Numbered from the stretch's first letter, positions 1-10,700 are shown. The stretch: DNA of 15,745 bases from Bondarzewia mesenterica (GCA_004802705.1 SGPL01000553.1:5919-21663); one strand, 5' to 3'. Program-made: numbers and translations. Notes: generated by a model not told the origin, from the letters alone.

Positions 1-434
1 TGTGTNCCNGTNCGGTGCCAGTTCTTGTCCGTGTCAGCGGGAGTTCTGTCACTTTCAGCACCGGCAACTTATATCCTCNTTCCAAATTCAGAGCAATGGA
101 GCTTTACGGTAGAGACACAANATACAGCAATTGAATCCNTCAAATGTCGCGCAAAGAAAGTGCTTTACGGCAGATACATCATATANTTATGTACAGACAC
201 TTTTGCGCTCTACTACATACGAGGACAACGTGATAGCAACTACTGTGCCGGATGGGGCCGGTNGAACAATCTCTTGCACACACATCTCACGACGATGTAC
301 GAATTGATCGGTATGGCGAATTGTCGGCTGTCCAGATAAATATAACTATGAGTTTGTGCCTACATCATCTGATGATAAAATTTTGATAATGAAGAGAGCA
401 GCATGCAGTCANTAANGAGCTCCTTNAGCTGATC
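1..434. other. Ambiguous-base-rich edge, no gene seen
   Basis: This stretch has ten Ns (6, 9, 12, 79, 121, 139, 186, 263, 412, 416), with two more at 426 and 444 around the adjacent gene end. It is fairly AT-rich. One open frame runs through it on the plus strand, but it crosses several Ns and its translation resembles nothing I recognise, so I do not call it. A weak direct repeat of about 20 bases occurs at 101-120 and 161-180, both containing GCTTTACGG. The right part should hold the 3' untranslated region of the minus-strand gene. Confidence 0.6.
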
Positions 435-1562
435 CTAAGAACTNTCCATGCTCGTCGGCATCGACGACGATGCAGCATTCTTCTCATCGTCCGATCTCGG
501 AACTGGACTTGTTCTTCTGGAAGACCCACCTGTCGGAGTCCTGCGCCCTCGTCCCCTCGAAGTGCCCGGTCGCCCAGGACTCAAACCCCTCTGTACCATG
601 GTCGGCGTCGCCGTTCCTGGCGTTGACATGGGGGTGGCCGTAGTAGGTGTGCTGCCTCTGCTTCTATAGACAACATATATGCTGCCAAACCAGATCCACG
701 GTAGCCAGCCACGCCACGTACGAGAAGCCGCCGCGCGTTCTCGTTCTTCGCGCTTGCGCTCGAACGCGGCACGATAGCGCTCATATGATTCACGAAATGA
801 GCGGTCCACGCGGGAGGAGAATATTAATTCGCCGCGTGGGTTCGTGGTGGGTGGGATGGATGGGATAGGAACGGCAGAGGATGAGCGCTTGCCGAGGCGG
901 GTGGGCGAAGGGGTTCGTGGGGGAGACGATGTCGTTGAAGAGGGAATGGGGCGCGCGAAGAGAAGAGAAAGGGGCTTGAATATGGAAGTTCGTGGCGCGG
1001 CGCGCATGTTGAGGTACATGTTGAAGCTCCGCAGTGCACGGTTGGCGTGTGGGACGTAGCTGGGTGAAGACAGCATGTTACGACGAAATAACAAAAAAAT
1101 TGAAAGATGTACGCACCGATTTGCGTATCCTATCTTCTCGGAATACATTCCACTGGCGAAGAATAGGGCTAGCGTAGTCACTGCAACCAACAATAGCCCC
1201 GAGGCAACATATGGATGAAGCGTGATGTCGTCATCCGGACCATAGTACTGAGGCAAAACCCTCTGTAGCAGAAACTTGGACAGGATGGAAAGAAACGTTG
1301 TCTGCAGGAGCACTTCGCAGAGCAGGAAAATGATGGTTCCAATCAGCTGTAGCAGGAAGACTGAAGATACTTGAGCAACAAAGACATACATTTGAAGGCT
1401 AAGAGGGCGCAACCCACATTGATAGCGCGATTTTCGGCGATTCAGGAGAAGGGCGTTGGTCTTGAGGCGCTCCTCGAAGAGGAGGAGGTCGCGGTAGGTG
1501 GCCTGATCGTTCGGAGGGAAGAAGGAGTCCTTGGACGGCGACGAAGTCGATCTTTTGGGCAT
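435..1562 (-). CDS. spo7: Spo7-like regulatory subunit of Nem1-Spo7 phosphatase
   Basis: Predicted partner of the Nem1 phosphatase at the nuclear envelope and ER. In fungi the Nem1-Spo7 complex dephosphorylates the phosphatidate phosphatase Pah1 and so controls lipid synthesis and nuclear membrane growth. Exons on the minus strand are 1562-1418, 1360-1117 and 1059-435, separated by two 57-base introns (1361-1417, 1060-1116) with GTGGGT and GTGCGT donors. Splicing gives 337 aa. The family core is clear: an N-terminal helix (YRDLLLFEERL, about 23-33), a basic RRKSRY segment at 42-47, a first membrane segment at about 49-70, a second at about 97-118, then GMYSEKIGYAN and RALRSFNMYLN. After this comes a long tail rich in Ser, Pro, Thr and Arg that is longer than in yeast Spo7. 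The codon just before the last two serines contains an N (444), so one residue is unknown. ATG 1562 is chosen because it opens directly into the conserved helix; ATG 1677 is in another frame. Family assignment is from remembered sequence pattern, not a search. Confidence 0.85.
   Translation of the reverse strand: MPKRSTSSPSKDSFFPPNDQATYRDLLLFEERLKTNALLLNRRKSRYQCGLRPLSLQMYVFVAQVSSVFLLQLIGTIIFLLCEVLLQTTFLSILSKFLLQRVLPQYYGPDDDITLHPYVASGLLLVAVTTLALFFASGMYSEKIGYANRCVHLSIFLLFRRNMLSSPSYVPHANRALRSFNMYLNMRAAPRTSIFKPLSLLFARPIPSSTTSSPPRTPSPTRLGKRSSSAVPIPSIPPTTNPRGELIFSSRVDRSFRESYERYRAAFERKREERERAAASRTWRGWLPWIWFGSIYVVYRSRGSTPTTATPMSTPGTATPTMVQRGLSPGRPGTSRGRGRRTPTGGSSRRTSPVPRSDDEKNAASSSMPTSMXSS
1060..1116 (-). 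other. spo7 intron 2
   Basis: Donor GTGCGT at 1116 and acceptor CAG at 1062-1060. It is 57 bases, a multiple of three with no stop, so an unspliced reading stays open; but removal joins GYAN to RYVPHANRALRSF, which restores the conserved Spo7 core. Confidence 0.8.
1361..1417 (-). other. spo7 intron 1
   Basis: Donor GTGGGT at 1417 and acceptor CAG at 1363-1361, again 57 bases and open if retained. Removal joins RRKSRYQ directly to FFLLQLIG at the start of the first membrane segment, as expected for the family. Confidence 0.8.
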
Positions 1563-2009
1563 CGCACAATGTGAGAAACAGTCCGTGCTGAATATGTCTC
1601 GACAGACTCTCTAAGGGAGTTGCGTGCGAAGGGAAGAAAGGTTTGAAGGAGTGATTGTGTGATTCTGAGTCTGGCATTGTGAGTATGTAAGCAGATTTCG
1701 GCTGATTGTCTGGACTAAATATACTTTGTACGCTTTCCGCTCTGCGCCCTCGACATAAAATCAGAATAAAGCTGTGGGTGAACCACGGTGAACAAAGACA
1801 TCAGCTGCTTAGCTCGCGACAGAACCGAAGTGCGGTGAAATATTTTTTGTCAAACACAATCTGCCACGTCATGTCTAGTAGCCGCGTGATCTGAATTACA
1901 TATGTATTTGATCACATCAACTCATTTCTGCCGCTTTCTTTATGTCCTGCACATCGCTCTGATTCACTCTCAAATTGGTGTTTGCTCGCAATTGCAAGGA
2001 CATCGCAAG
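1563..2009. promoter_or_regulatory. Divergent intergenic region, spo7 / hypothetical gene
   Basis: This 447-base stretch separates two head-to-head genes and must hold both promoters and 5' untranslated regions. On the plus side an in-frame ATG at 1902 lies upstream of the chosen start at 2010; on the minus side ATG 1677 begins a short out-of-frame reading that overlaps the spo7 start. I see no strong TATA box or known operator. Confidence 0.5.
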
Positions 2010-3481
2010 ATGACGCTAACGGTCTTGGTGTCATTCTCGTTGCTGGCGCTGGTCGTTTCCGCACGCCCTATCGTTCCTAACGATGGTCCTAATTCGTACG
2101 TTTGTCAACTTCCGAGTCCCATCCCTCCACGGCGCACGCCGTGCTATATGTTCGATTTTTCTTTCTGATCCTCGCCCCGCAGTGCATACGTAGACCCTTC
2201 GGATCTGCAGAATGCAGTACAAGCTCTATTTGAATCGCGTTCGAAGTAAGTCAATCCTGTTGCGAGATGCGCTACGACTATCGCGGAGTAATCACCTTTC
2301 GAGCACGTCTTCATGACAATGATCACTGTATATTCATCTGTATGTTTGCAGTATGCTCGAAGGACCAAAGTGCCTTGGCCTTTCGGTGAATTCATTCAGT
2401 TATTTGCTTCCGTCTGCTAACGCACGTGTCGATCATCTTTTGCAGGGAGTCCGCACCGGACTGCTTACGATGTGGTGAAGACGAACTGCACGTTCGTCTA
2501 ATCACCGCTCAAGAGCAGCATGCTTATCTCTCCCAGCTCGACATCGGCGACGTCAAGGCTCTCGTCCCGCTTGGCGAGAACGGAGTCTTGAGCGAAGAGG
2601 AGAAGAAATTATATGAGATGCTGGGAGGTTCCGAGACCATGGATGATGTTGAAGGTGGCAGTCGACCCGTCGCGCTACCTAACGATGCTATGTTCGATGC
2701 CTCAGTATCGCCAGTTGGCGGTACAGAGGCCGAATTAAGCGTGGCTGGCGAAGATAGCGTCGCGGAAGAAGAATCGCGCATTCTTTCGACAGCATCACCC
2801 CAGGTCGTTGTTAACTCTCGTCCGCTCATCATTCTAGCCTTCTCTTGCACCCTAGCGCTCTTAATGGTCATCTGTGTCGGAGCCTCCCTCTACGCCGTCC
2901 AAATCGTGCGCTCCCAAATCTTCACATCCCGAGCTGCATGGGATCTCCTCCCCCGCTTGGAAAAGCAGGAGAAGATACGTCTCCCGTACTCGTATTCGGA
3001 GAAGAAAGAGAAGCTTCTCGGTGCACCGTCAGGGGATACCCTTCTTGGTCTTATTGATGAGAAAGCCGGTATTCTCGTCGACTTCGACGACACAAGTGCA
3101 CCGTCCTCGGACGAAGAATTCTACGATGCGCCAGACACATCTTCTTTCCGGAACACTGACTTCTCTTCGTCAGTCGCGAACCCCCTCCTTGTCCCACTTC
3201 CCACTTCGCCCTGTTCGTCACCCCTCTGCAAACCAGTCCTTATGGACGAGTTGGATTCCGGCACTGCGACCAGTCCGCAAGTTGACCTTGGTCACCAGTC
3301 CGCCGCGGCGCCCCGCATGCTCGACTTTGCCCTTGCGATGCAGCTGAGACCCGGGTTCGGCATTGGCGCAGATCCAGCCTGGCTCGTGCGCTTCCTGATG
3401 GCGATCTTTGGATGGGTCGCAGTATTGGTCGGCGGTATGGGAGGTACTGGACAGAGGCAGCGCCAGGCGATTCGGGCGTAA
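2010..3481 (+). CDS. Hypothetical signal-peptide membrane protein
   Basis: Not recognised. Proposed exons are 2010-2095, 2183-2245, 2352-2369 and 2446-3481, giving 400 aa. Residues 1-18 form a good signal peptide ending VVSA before RPIVP. The lumenal part includes a CLRC pair (about 62-65) and a long acidic, Ser-rich stretch. A strong membrane segment lies at about 182-209 and is followed by a basic segment and then an acidic Asp/Ser/Pro-rich tail. A second hydrophobic stretch lies near the C-terminus (about 370-390, around FLMAIFGWVAVLVGG). This suggests a type I single-pass or two-pass protein of the secretory system. ATG 2010 is preferred over in-frame ATG 1902 because it starts the signal peptide and has A at -3. 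The third exon is only 18 bases; skipping it keeps the frame, so the short form lacks six residues. Head-to-head with spo7, but a shared role is only a guess. Confidence 0.7.
2352..2369 (+). other. Candidate 18-base in-frame microexon
   Basis: It is flanked by a TTTGCAG acceptor ending at 2351 and a GTGCCT donor at 2370. The downstream intron has a good CTAAC-type branch sequence at about 2415-2420 and ends TTTTGCAG at 2445. Including it adds six residues (NMLEGP, with the first codon shared); skipping it joins the upstream exon (ending 2245, GTAAGT donor) straight to 2446 in the same phase. The longer use of this exon up to a GTGAAT donor breaks the frame. Confidence 0.45.
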
Positions 3482-4987
3482 ACGCCATCTTCCTGGACTC
3501 ATTTTGCTCTTTTCCCTCTCATCTCAACCGTAGTGGAACTTTTCTGTCTTCATTCCTTGTTCGATCTTTACCTCGATCTTTGCCTCCCCTCACATCACGC
3601 CATGTAACGTCTCACTTTTTCATCTTTTCACCATCCATGCATTTATCCTCTTTTCCATTTCACGCCTCAATTTTTTTTCGAACATCCATACACGCAGGCA
3701 CCTGTCCCCGCGATGCCAGTACGTAGGGTGCACTGCGGGATCGGTATGGTCCCTGTCGTAGACTCTTTCGAATAGTTTATCATACTGCTCTCGTTACTAC
3801 GTATATACCTTGCCGGGATTTTATAGTCGAACGCTGACCAGTAAACTCTTTTTCGGCTCAAGGGTCCGTGTCCTGGAGAGGACTGTCCTCATTCTAAGGC
3901 AACCAATTGAACTCTCATCGTGTATGCAGAATAAAATGAGATTTGATTTATCAATGAGATATCCGTTTCAAATCATAGCTGAGAGCATCGCAAAAGCGTC
4001 GGATCCAATACCGGGGACGAGAGGACTTGTCCCGGCACCATTCGACAATTGTCGGCAATCGTCCAGCCTCCCATCGCAAACGTTGTCTGTTTGCAACGGA
4101 CGCTGAATGCGATGGCGATGCTACATTGCTAAAAGTCCCACACAGCCCGGGATCATGCACATCAAATGCAGAGAATGAGACGTGACGGAGAGATCATGCC
4201 GATGGAGCGTACTACTACCTACTACTGCCCACGCCTGCCCACGCTCCTATTCAGTCCTATTTAGTATTGTGCGGGCGCGACGAACCGATTGCCTACTGGG
4301 TGATCAAATGGGAAACAAAATTATGAAGAGAACACAATAATCTCAAGAGCAGATCGCGCACGGCCATAACTCTCTTCCACTCTTCCATGACGCTGCATGA
4401 TCGTACAATCAGCTTCCTGGCGCTATCGAAAGGCAAAGTCACAACATTCGACCCAATAGTTTGGCGGAATCAGATGAATCATGAGAGTGCTGCCAGCTCT
4501 GTGCTGCTGCTAGTAGCACCTGCGATCTGATTAATGACCAGAAGCACCATCGCGCCCAGATTCCAAGAAGGCGAGTAGTTGTCCGCCAATCTCTGTGATT
4601 ATCAAACTTTCCAGAAACTAGATCGGTGTATGAAGGCGAGATGAACTTGTGCGAACGAGACTTGGACGGTGTGTCGCACCATGCGGAAGGAGATGGACGA
4701 CCATGGTCCATCACTTAACACCGAACGACTGTCTTCTGCGTAGGTCGGTACGGAGACTAGGTCCATCAGGGCTTCAAGCTTGAGGGCCTTGACCTGCGCG
4801 CCAGTTCTCCTGGCATACTAATAGCACATCCCCATTCCCTCCGCACGTCTAGCTACATGCCGATTCAATTCTCTCGCTGTGCCGAGTCCATTCGCCCCGC
4901 GGATCTGATGCATGATGCCAGACTAAAGCACATATAAGTATCAAGTACGTTGGGCCCCTGCCTGCCTCCTCCTTACTTCCCGCCATT
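3482..4987. other. Long intergenic region without a recognisable gene
   Basis: About 1.5 kb. The left end (3494-3700) is pyrimidine-rich and is probably the 3' end of the upstream gene. The rest holds only short incoherent reading frames on both strands, with no tRNA-like cloverleaf seen. Small local repeats occur, for example TACTAC and GCCCACGC units around 4207-4245 and a ten-base palindrome (GACCATGGTC) at about 4699-4708. The right end contains the esterase promoter. Confidence 0.55.
4933..4938 (+). promoter_or_regulatory. TATA-like box of the esterase gene
   Basis: A TATAAG motif lies 55 bases upstream of the ATG at 4988, followed by a C/T-rich stretch typical of fungal transcription starts. 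The promoter therefore still looks intact although the coding region is broken. Confidence 0.4.
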
Positions 4988-7356
4988 ATGATGCACTACA
5001 GCGTAACGACCAAACTGTTTGTAGCCGCTCTCGCTCTCACTAGAACTGTAGTCCATATCCTGCCGTACAGAGCCCGCCCTTGAAAGTGGTTGACCTGGGA
5101 TACGCGACATACCAGTCCGATCTCAGCCTCAAAGCCGGCGTGACCAGTTTTCTCGGCATTCGTTTTGCCGCTCCTCCTATAGGCGAGTGAACTGCCGCCT
5201 GTTCTCCATTTTTTTGTGACAGTAAACTCTTTGTAGGGGCCTGCGATTTCGAGCTCCTCAGAAACCCATCAACATGTGCGACATTCAAAACGCGACTACT
5301 CAGCCTGTCCAGTGCGTCCAAGCATCTTCTGATTCTGTGTTAGGCTCTCCGGGGTTTTCCGCCTCGAACCCTTTCAGAACGTGATCAGACATCGTCGTCG
5401 GAGACTTTATAACCAACGAAGATTGTCTGTTTCTTAAGTCAGCCATTCCCTATCCCCAAAATTCGGTCAACGATTTTTTTTTAAATATTTCAGCGTACAT
5501 GTTCCATCGGACGTCAAACGGGGTGCTCAACTGCCAGTAGTCTTCTGGATCCACGGTGGAGGGTACGCTGTCTTTCTTAATCTACGGCATATATTCATGA
5601 AACGATGATCCAGATACGGTGGAGGAAACAACAGCGCGTTTCTTGTTCAAGACTTCGTCAGGCAGTCAAACTATACCACTGTCGCTCTGCAAGTACGGTA
5701 TCGCCTTGGGCTCTTTGGTGATTTTCGTAGACATTTTCACGTCCCAAGGAATGTCTGAACGCTCGCAGGCTTTATGCCTGGACAGCAAGTCAAGGACGGA
5801 GGCGATCTCAATGTCGGATTGCGTGAGTGCTTTATCGTTAGGCTTCATTGTCTCCTTCAACTGAATGACGGCCCTTCACTTCACAGTAGATCAACGGTTC
5901 GCCTTGCAGGGGGGTCAGGATCATGTAAGGCCGTCCATAGTCGTCGTCGACCACAGTTAGCTCGCTAACATATTCGCCAAGATCGCCTTATTTAGCGGTG
6001 ACCCCAAAAAGGTCATGATCTGGGGAGAATCTGCGGGGGCAGGCTTTGTGTTGCAACAAATCGTCGCCCACGGTGGACTCACCAATCCGCCGCTGTTTCG
6101 TGCGACGATGATGAGCTCTCCTTTCCTTCCCTTTCAGTATCACTACAATGACCCAATTCCTGAAGTCAGTGTGCTCAAGCGCGACGCACACCCGCACGGC
6201 GCTGACCATCATCCAGACGCTGTACACGGAGGTCGTTGCCCAAGTCAAGTCGGTTCAATCCTCGATCACTTCAAACAGCTTGTGCTGACATCCTGGATAA
6301 ATTCTCAGCTGCACGGGCTCCAGAGATACTCTGGCCTGCCTTCGCGCCGCGAATGCCTCGGACTCGGTCCAAGCTGACGCTGCAATAGGTTCGGCTAATT
6401 TTCTGGGAACATACACCTTCGTCTCGGTTGTAGATGAAGAGTTCATTGTTGATCGCCCCCACTGAGACGTTGAACCGTCTTCAAGTGAACGGAGTAAGTC
6501 CCCAATGACATGCGGCTTGAAGATGGAGGAGACGCTTCTCGTGATCACCAACTCTCACGAAGGCGACCTATTCGTGAACGCGACCGCCGTCTCGTCTGCC
6601 AATCTCACTTTAGCGGAATACGTGACGCAGCTGTTCCCTCGCTTGAAGGACATGAAGGTGCAGCATGCCGTCGAACTGTACTTGGGGATCGGCTTGCAAA
6701 CGGGTGTGGAGCAAGCCGAGGCGGTCATGGGTGACAGTGAGCGTCTAGGCTTTCTTTTATCCTTCGGCATCGACCCATTCACCCGCACAAAGGTATCTTC
6801 GTCTGTCCTGCTTACTACGCTCTTGAAGGGTACGGCAGAGGCGGGTGGAAGGTCCGTCCATATCTTACCTTCTGGTGCGCACACCCTTCTGACCGGTTGT
6901 ACAGGGAGAGTTCGCGATCCCCCCTGGCACACATGGAGAGGACCTCTCGCACGAGTTCATAACGTAAGTTTCACCTACTGCATACAATACGCAGACACAT
7001 GCAACCATATGCCTCATCGTCATCTGCAGCTTCGAATTCCGGCCAACCTACAACAACATCGCGTTCATCAATGCCTTCTCTGAGTCTTTCTTGTCGTTCG
7101 CCATCTCTCTCGACCCCAATGTCCACGTCAACCCTTCAGATATCAAGCCGACCTGGGCGACCTGGGGCCTGTACTCCACGGAAATGTTGTTTAACAAGAC
7201 GGAGTCCGGCACGCCCGTAGTCCAGCCCTTCGAGACCGACGCGGGATTGCTGGAGCGGTGCAAGTAATTAGTTGTCCTTCCCATCAGCAACCGTGTGTTG
7301 GTCTGACGGGTATCCGCAGGTGGTGGAACAGCGTCGCTGCTGTCAATGCACAGTAG
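4988..7356 (+). pseudogene. Type-B carboxylesterase/lipase, probable pseudogene
   Basis: Family: secreted alpha/beta-hydrolase carboxylesterases. Readable blocks, in order: VVDLGYATYQSDLSL, SFLGIRFAAPPIG, LRFRAPQKP, EDCLFLNVHVP, VVFWIHGGGY, RYRLGLFGF, DGGDLNVGL, IWGESAGAG, NSHEGDLF and PPGTHGEDL. The nucleophile Ser, acid Glu (in SHEG) and His (in GTHGED) are all present. Clean introns include 5187-5236, 5438-5493, 5563-5613, 5718-5768, 5823-5886, 5925-5981, 6165-6216, 6249-6308, 6737-6792, 6852-6904, 6964-7029 and 7264-7319. The last exon ends at TAG 7354-7356. Two places do not close. The reading after LGSPGFSASNPF (about 5340-5400) hits TGA, and no splice choice I found reaches the EDCLFL frame. 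A run of five C at 6456-6460 shifts the frame into TGA at 6463, whereas four C would read on. The intron at 6494-6528 is only 35 bases, and the WVQDH motif reads GGQDH. Sequencing error cannot be excluded. Confidence 0.75.
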
Positions 7357-7725
7357 ATGGACGCCCGTACTTGGACACTTATACCTACTGGCAGACATAG
7401 GACACACGGGAGTTGCAAGTTTTTGCAACGAAACTGTGACATTATACTTAAACATCTATTCACTCTATAAAAAGGGTAAATAGATATGTGTAGGATACAG
7501 GATAGATAGGCATTTTCAGGCAAGTTGACTTGAAAAGATGCGTAGAGGTGGAGGTTGTGTTGATATAAGCATTGCCTTATGGGATTATATCTCCTCAGTA
7601 TGCTGAGCATGATGTATTGCGTGAGGTATTCCAATGATGGTGGTTTACGCCAGAAGGTATACAACCCTAATGCACCGAGTACCACAGACCGCACGACAAG
7701 TTACAAGTTACAAGTAATCAAGGAG
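7357..7725. other. Convergent 3' intergenic region
   Basis: This lies between the esterase stop and the nitrite reductase stop, which face each other. It contains a seven-base inverted repeat (ATCTATT near 7453 with AATAGAT near 7476) around a short A-rich loop, which may lie in 3' untranslated sequence. Three tandem near-copies of ACAAGTT occur at 7696-7716, close to the nitrite reductase stop. No gene is seen. Confidence 0.45.
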
Positions 7726-10700
7726 CTACCAATCCAATCCCGTTGTAGTACAGCCCCCTCCTGCAGTAACCGTCGCACATCCTCCACCTATTAGCGCTTC
7801 ATCCATGCCCTCCCCGTTGGGGCCGACGATCTCGATCTGGGTCCCCTCGTTCTTCCCGAACGCTTCCGCCGTTGCGGCCTTCACCATCCACCTTGCCATG
7901 CCGAGCACTGTGTCTAATTCATCCTCGCCAGGAAGCTGGATGAGAAGGTCATCACCGTCCTGTCTAACGTCGAAGGCGAGGATCTTGTACTCCTGGTCGT
8001 TAAAGCAGTCGCCGTTGTCGAGAGAGTAGTTTTTCTTGTGCAGGGGGCAGGAGATGTAAAGGTTTCCATTGGCGTCATCTCCGACGATACCATGGTCGAG
8101 GACGAATGCGCGGCGATGCGGGCACATCTGCCGGACCAGTCGACAAATTGTCAGAGCACCGACAGCATAAAGCACACGTACTATGGAGTTCATACCTGTT
8201 GAGTGGCATAGTAACCACGCTTAGGCACATGGAATATGGCCAACGCCGAATCGCCATACTTCACCGCGGCCGACCTGGGCACACAAGACATATGGGCACA
8301 ACCTCTCAAGACAGAAACGGAAACATACGTCGTTCCCGTTTCGGTCGGAACAAGGTCCTCTACCTTTGCCAACTTCTTCCATTCCCATTGCGACCTCGGC
8401 GTCGGGATCTGGCTGACCTCCATCTTCTCCGGCGGGAACGCCTTGGGCCAATTCGCCGGACGGAGCTGCCCTCGCTCCACAATCTCCTCGACCGTCTGGA
8501 CCGTCTCGGTCGAGTTGACAAATTGCTGGAAGGCCTTGCGCCGCGCCGGGTCATTGACCACTTTCGCCCACTCGCACTCAAAAGTGCCCACCAGTTCGTC
8601 CATTTCACGTTCGAGGTCGCCACAGATGCCTAGCTCGTCTTCGAGAATGATTTTTTTCAATTTCTGTTCGAAAACAATGACGATCAGCGCTTTCCCGAAG
8701 AGAGATGACGCCAACAAGACAAACTTACATCGATCCCGCCCTCGAAGCTCTCGACCCACCGCGCTGTCCGTGTCAACTTGTCCGCTGTCCGGATGTAGAA
8801 CATCAGGTACCGGTCCAGGATGTGGACGACCTTGGACGGAGGGACGTCCTTGGCGAACAGCGTTGCGTGTCGCGGGTTCGCGCCGCCATTTCCCGCAATG
8901 AAAACTGTTTGTCGGACCGTCAACGCTGGGAAACTCGGGGAAAGAAAGTAGTAGCACGGAATACTTACTGTTCCAGCCTTTGTCCGTTGCGATCAAGCCA
9001 AAATCTTTGCTCTGCGCCTCTGCACACTCGCGGACGCACCCTGACACGCCTCCCTTGATCTTGTGCGGCGCGCGGATACCTTTGTACCTGTTCTCCAGTT
9101 GGATCGCCAACCCGACTGAGTCGCCAACACCGTAACGACACCACGTTGTCCCCACGCAGCTCTTCACCGTCCTCAGAGCCTTGCCGTACGCGTGTCCGCT
9201 CTCGAAGCCCGCCTTGACCAACTCTTCCCAGATGTCCGGCAGGTCGGCCTTCTTCGCGCCGAACATATCGATGCGCTGAGCGCCCGTGATCTTGGTGTAC
9301 AGTTTGTACTTTTTCGCGACGGTACCGATGGCGATGAGCGCGTCGGGTGTGAGCTCACCACCGGCGATGCGCGGGATAACGGAGAAGGTGCCGTTGCGTT
9401 GGATGTTGGCGAGGTATCTGCAGTACATCGAGCTTCTAATCAACCAGAAATTCCACATTAGAGAGGAGCAAGAGCGCACCGGTCATTGGTATCCTGGAGT
9501 TGGTGAAGATCGGGCTCCATGACGTGACGGTTGAACAAGCTCGAGAGGATGCTTCCGATTGCTGGTTTGCAGACTTCGCACCCGACAGTGTTTTCTGAGT
9601 TTTTGCCCACTTCGCGAACCACGTCAGCCCATGTCTGCAAGCGCTTTACTCTGGGAGGAAATGGGAAGGGGTTTTTGTCAAAGATAAGCATGTCATCACA
9701 AAGCACAACAAGGGGGCAGCCCGTACCGAATAATATTGAACAGGTCCGCCCGCGTCATGTCGAAATGCGGACAGAGCGCCGCACTGACCTCATTGCCGCT
9801 CTTCTTCATCTCCGCCTTGAAGATGTTCGTGATGAGCGGCATGCAGCCACCGCAACCCGTTCCAGCCTTGGTGGAGGTCTTGATGCCGTTGAGAGTATCA
9901 CACCCGGAGCGGACGCACGCGCCAATTTGGCCTTTTGTGACGTTCTGGCACCATCCATCCCGTCAGCTCCGTCGCTGCAAAGCAAGATGCAAAAAAGAAA
10001 TGATCATACGCACATGGCAACTGCAGACCTGCGTATCGTCATCCAGATCTGCTCCGTCATCGTCACCGCCGCTCTTGGAGCCGATGATGAACTGTGACGG
10101 GGGCCGGTCGAGCGGCTTACGCTTTTTCACGATCGCGACGAGCTTGACATAGTCGGAGACGTCCCCAATCATCATGCCACCGAGGAGGTACTTACCATCG
10201 GCAGTGAAGATGTATCTGTTGGATGACTGGTCAGTGCGAATTCTCGAACAAATGGAGGGACGAAATTGAAGGCCTGAAGGTGCGACACACTTTTTGTAAA
10301 CAGACCCGAAAGGATCTTTGTATGTCAGACACTTGATCGGCTCATCCCGCAAGTTTCTCGGCCCACGCCTCTCCTTTGCCGTCGTCGTCGCACCTTCGGG
10401 AGCCACATCTGTCTTCTTCTCATCCTCCAACCCGATCTGCACCTTTGCCTCCCCCTTCTCATCGATGTTCTCCTTATCTGCCTCCTTCTCTGCCTCCTTC
10501 CTCTCATGGAACTTGATGGAAGCCTGCATTCGAGAGGGATCGCTGTCGGCGAAAAAGTCACCGAAAGAAACAACATCGATGCCCATCAGTTTAAGCTTGG
10601 TGGAGAGGTCTGGGTCGTTCATCTTGCGGGGAGAGTGGGTTCCGAGAGAGGTGTTGGTTTGTGTAAGGTTGAAAGAGAGGACTGTTTGATTCGAATGATC

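Noticed and set aside
25..339. Plus-strand open frame at the left edge
   Set aside because: It spans several ambiguous bases, has no start context or known motif, and could be closed by any N.
1902..2168. Alternative start at 1902 for the membrane-protein gene
   Set aside because: It would bury the clear signal peptide inside the protein; the extra N-terminal part looks like untranslated sequence.
5183..5236. GC-AG intron plus a lost base in the esterase after AAPPIG
   Set aside because: A normal GT donor at 5187 gives a 50-base intron and keeps the frame (IGEGLRFRAP), so no lesion is needed here.
8236..10152. Long plus-strand open frames opposite the nitrite reductase
   Set aside because: They lie antisense to conserved nir exons, have no recognisable motifs, and are explained by codon bias of the real gene.
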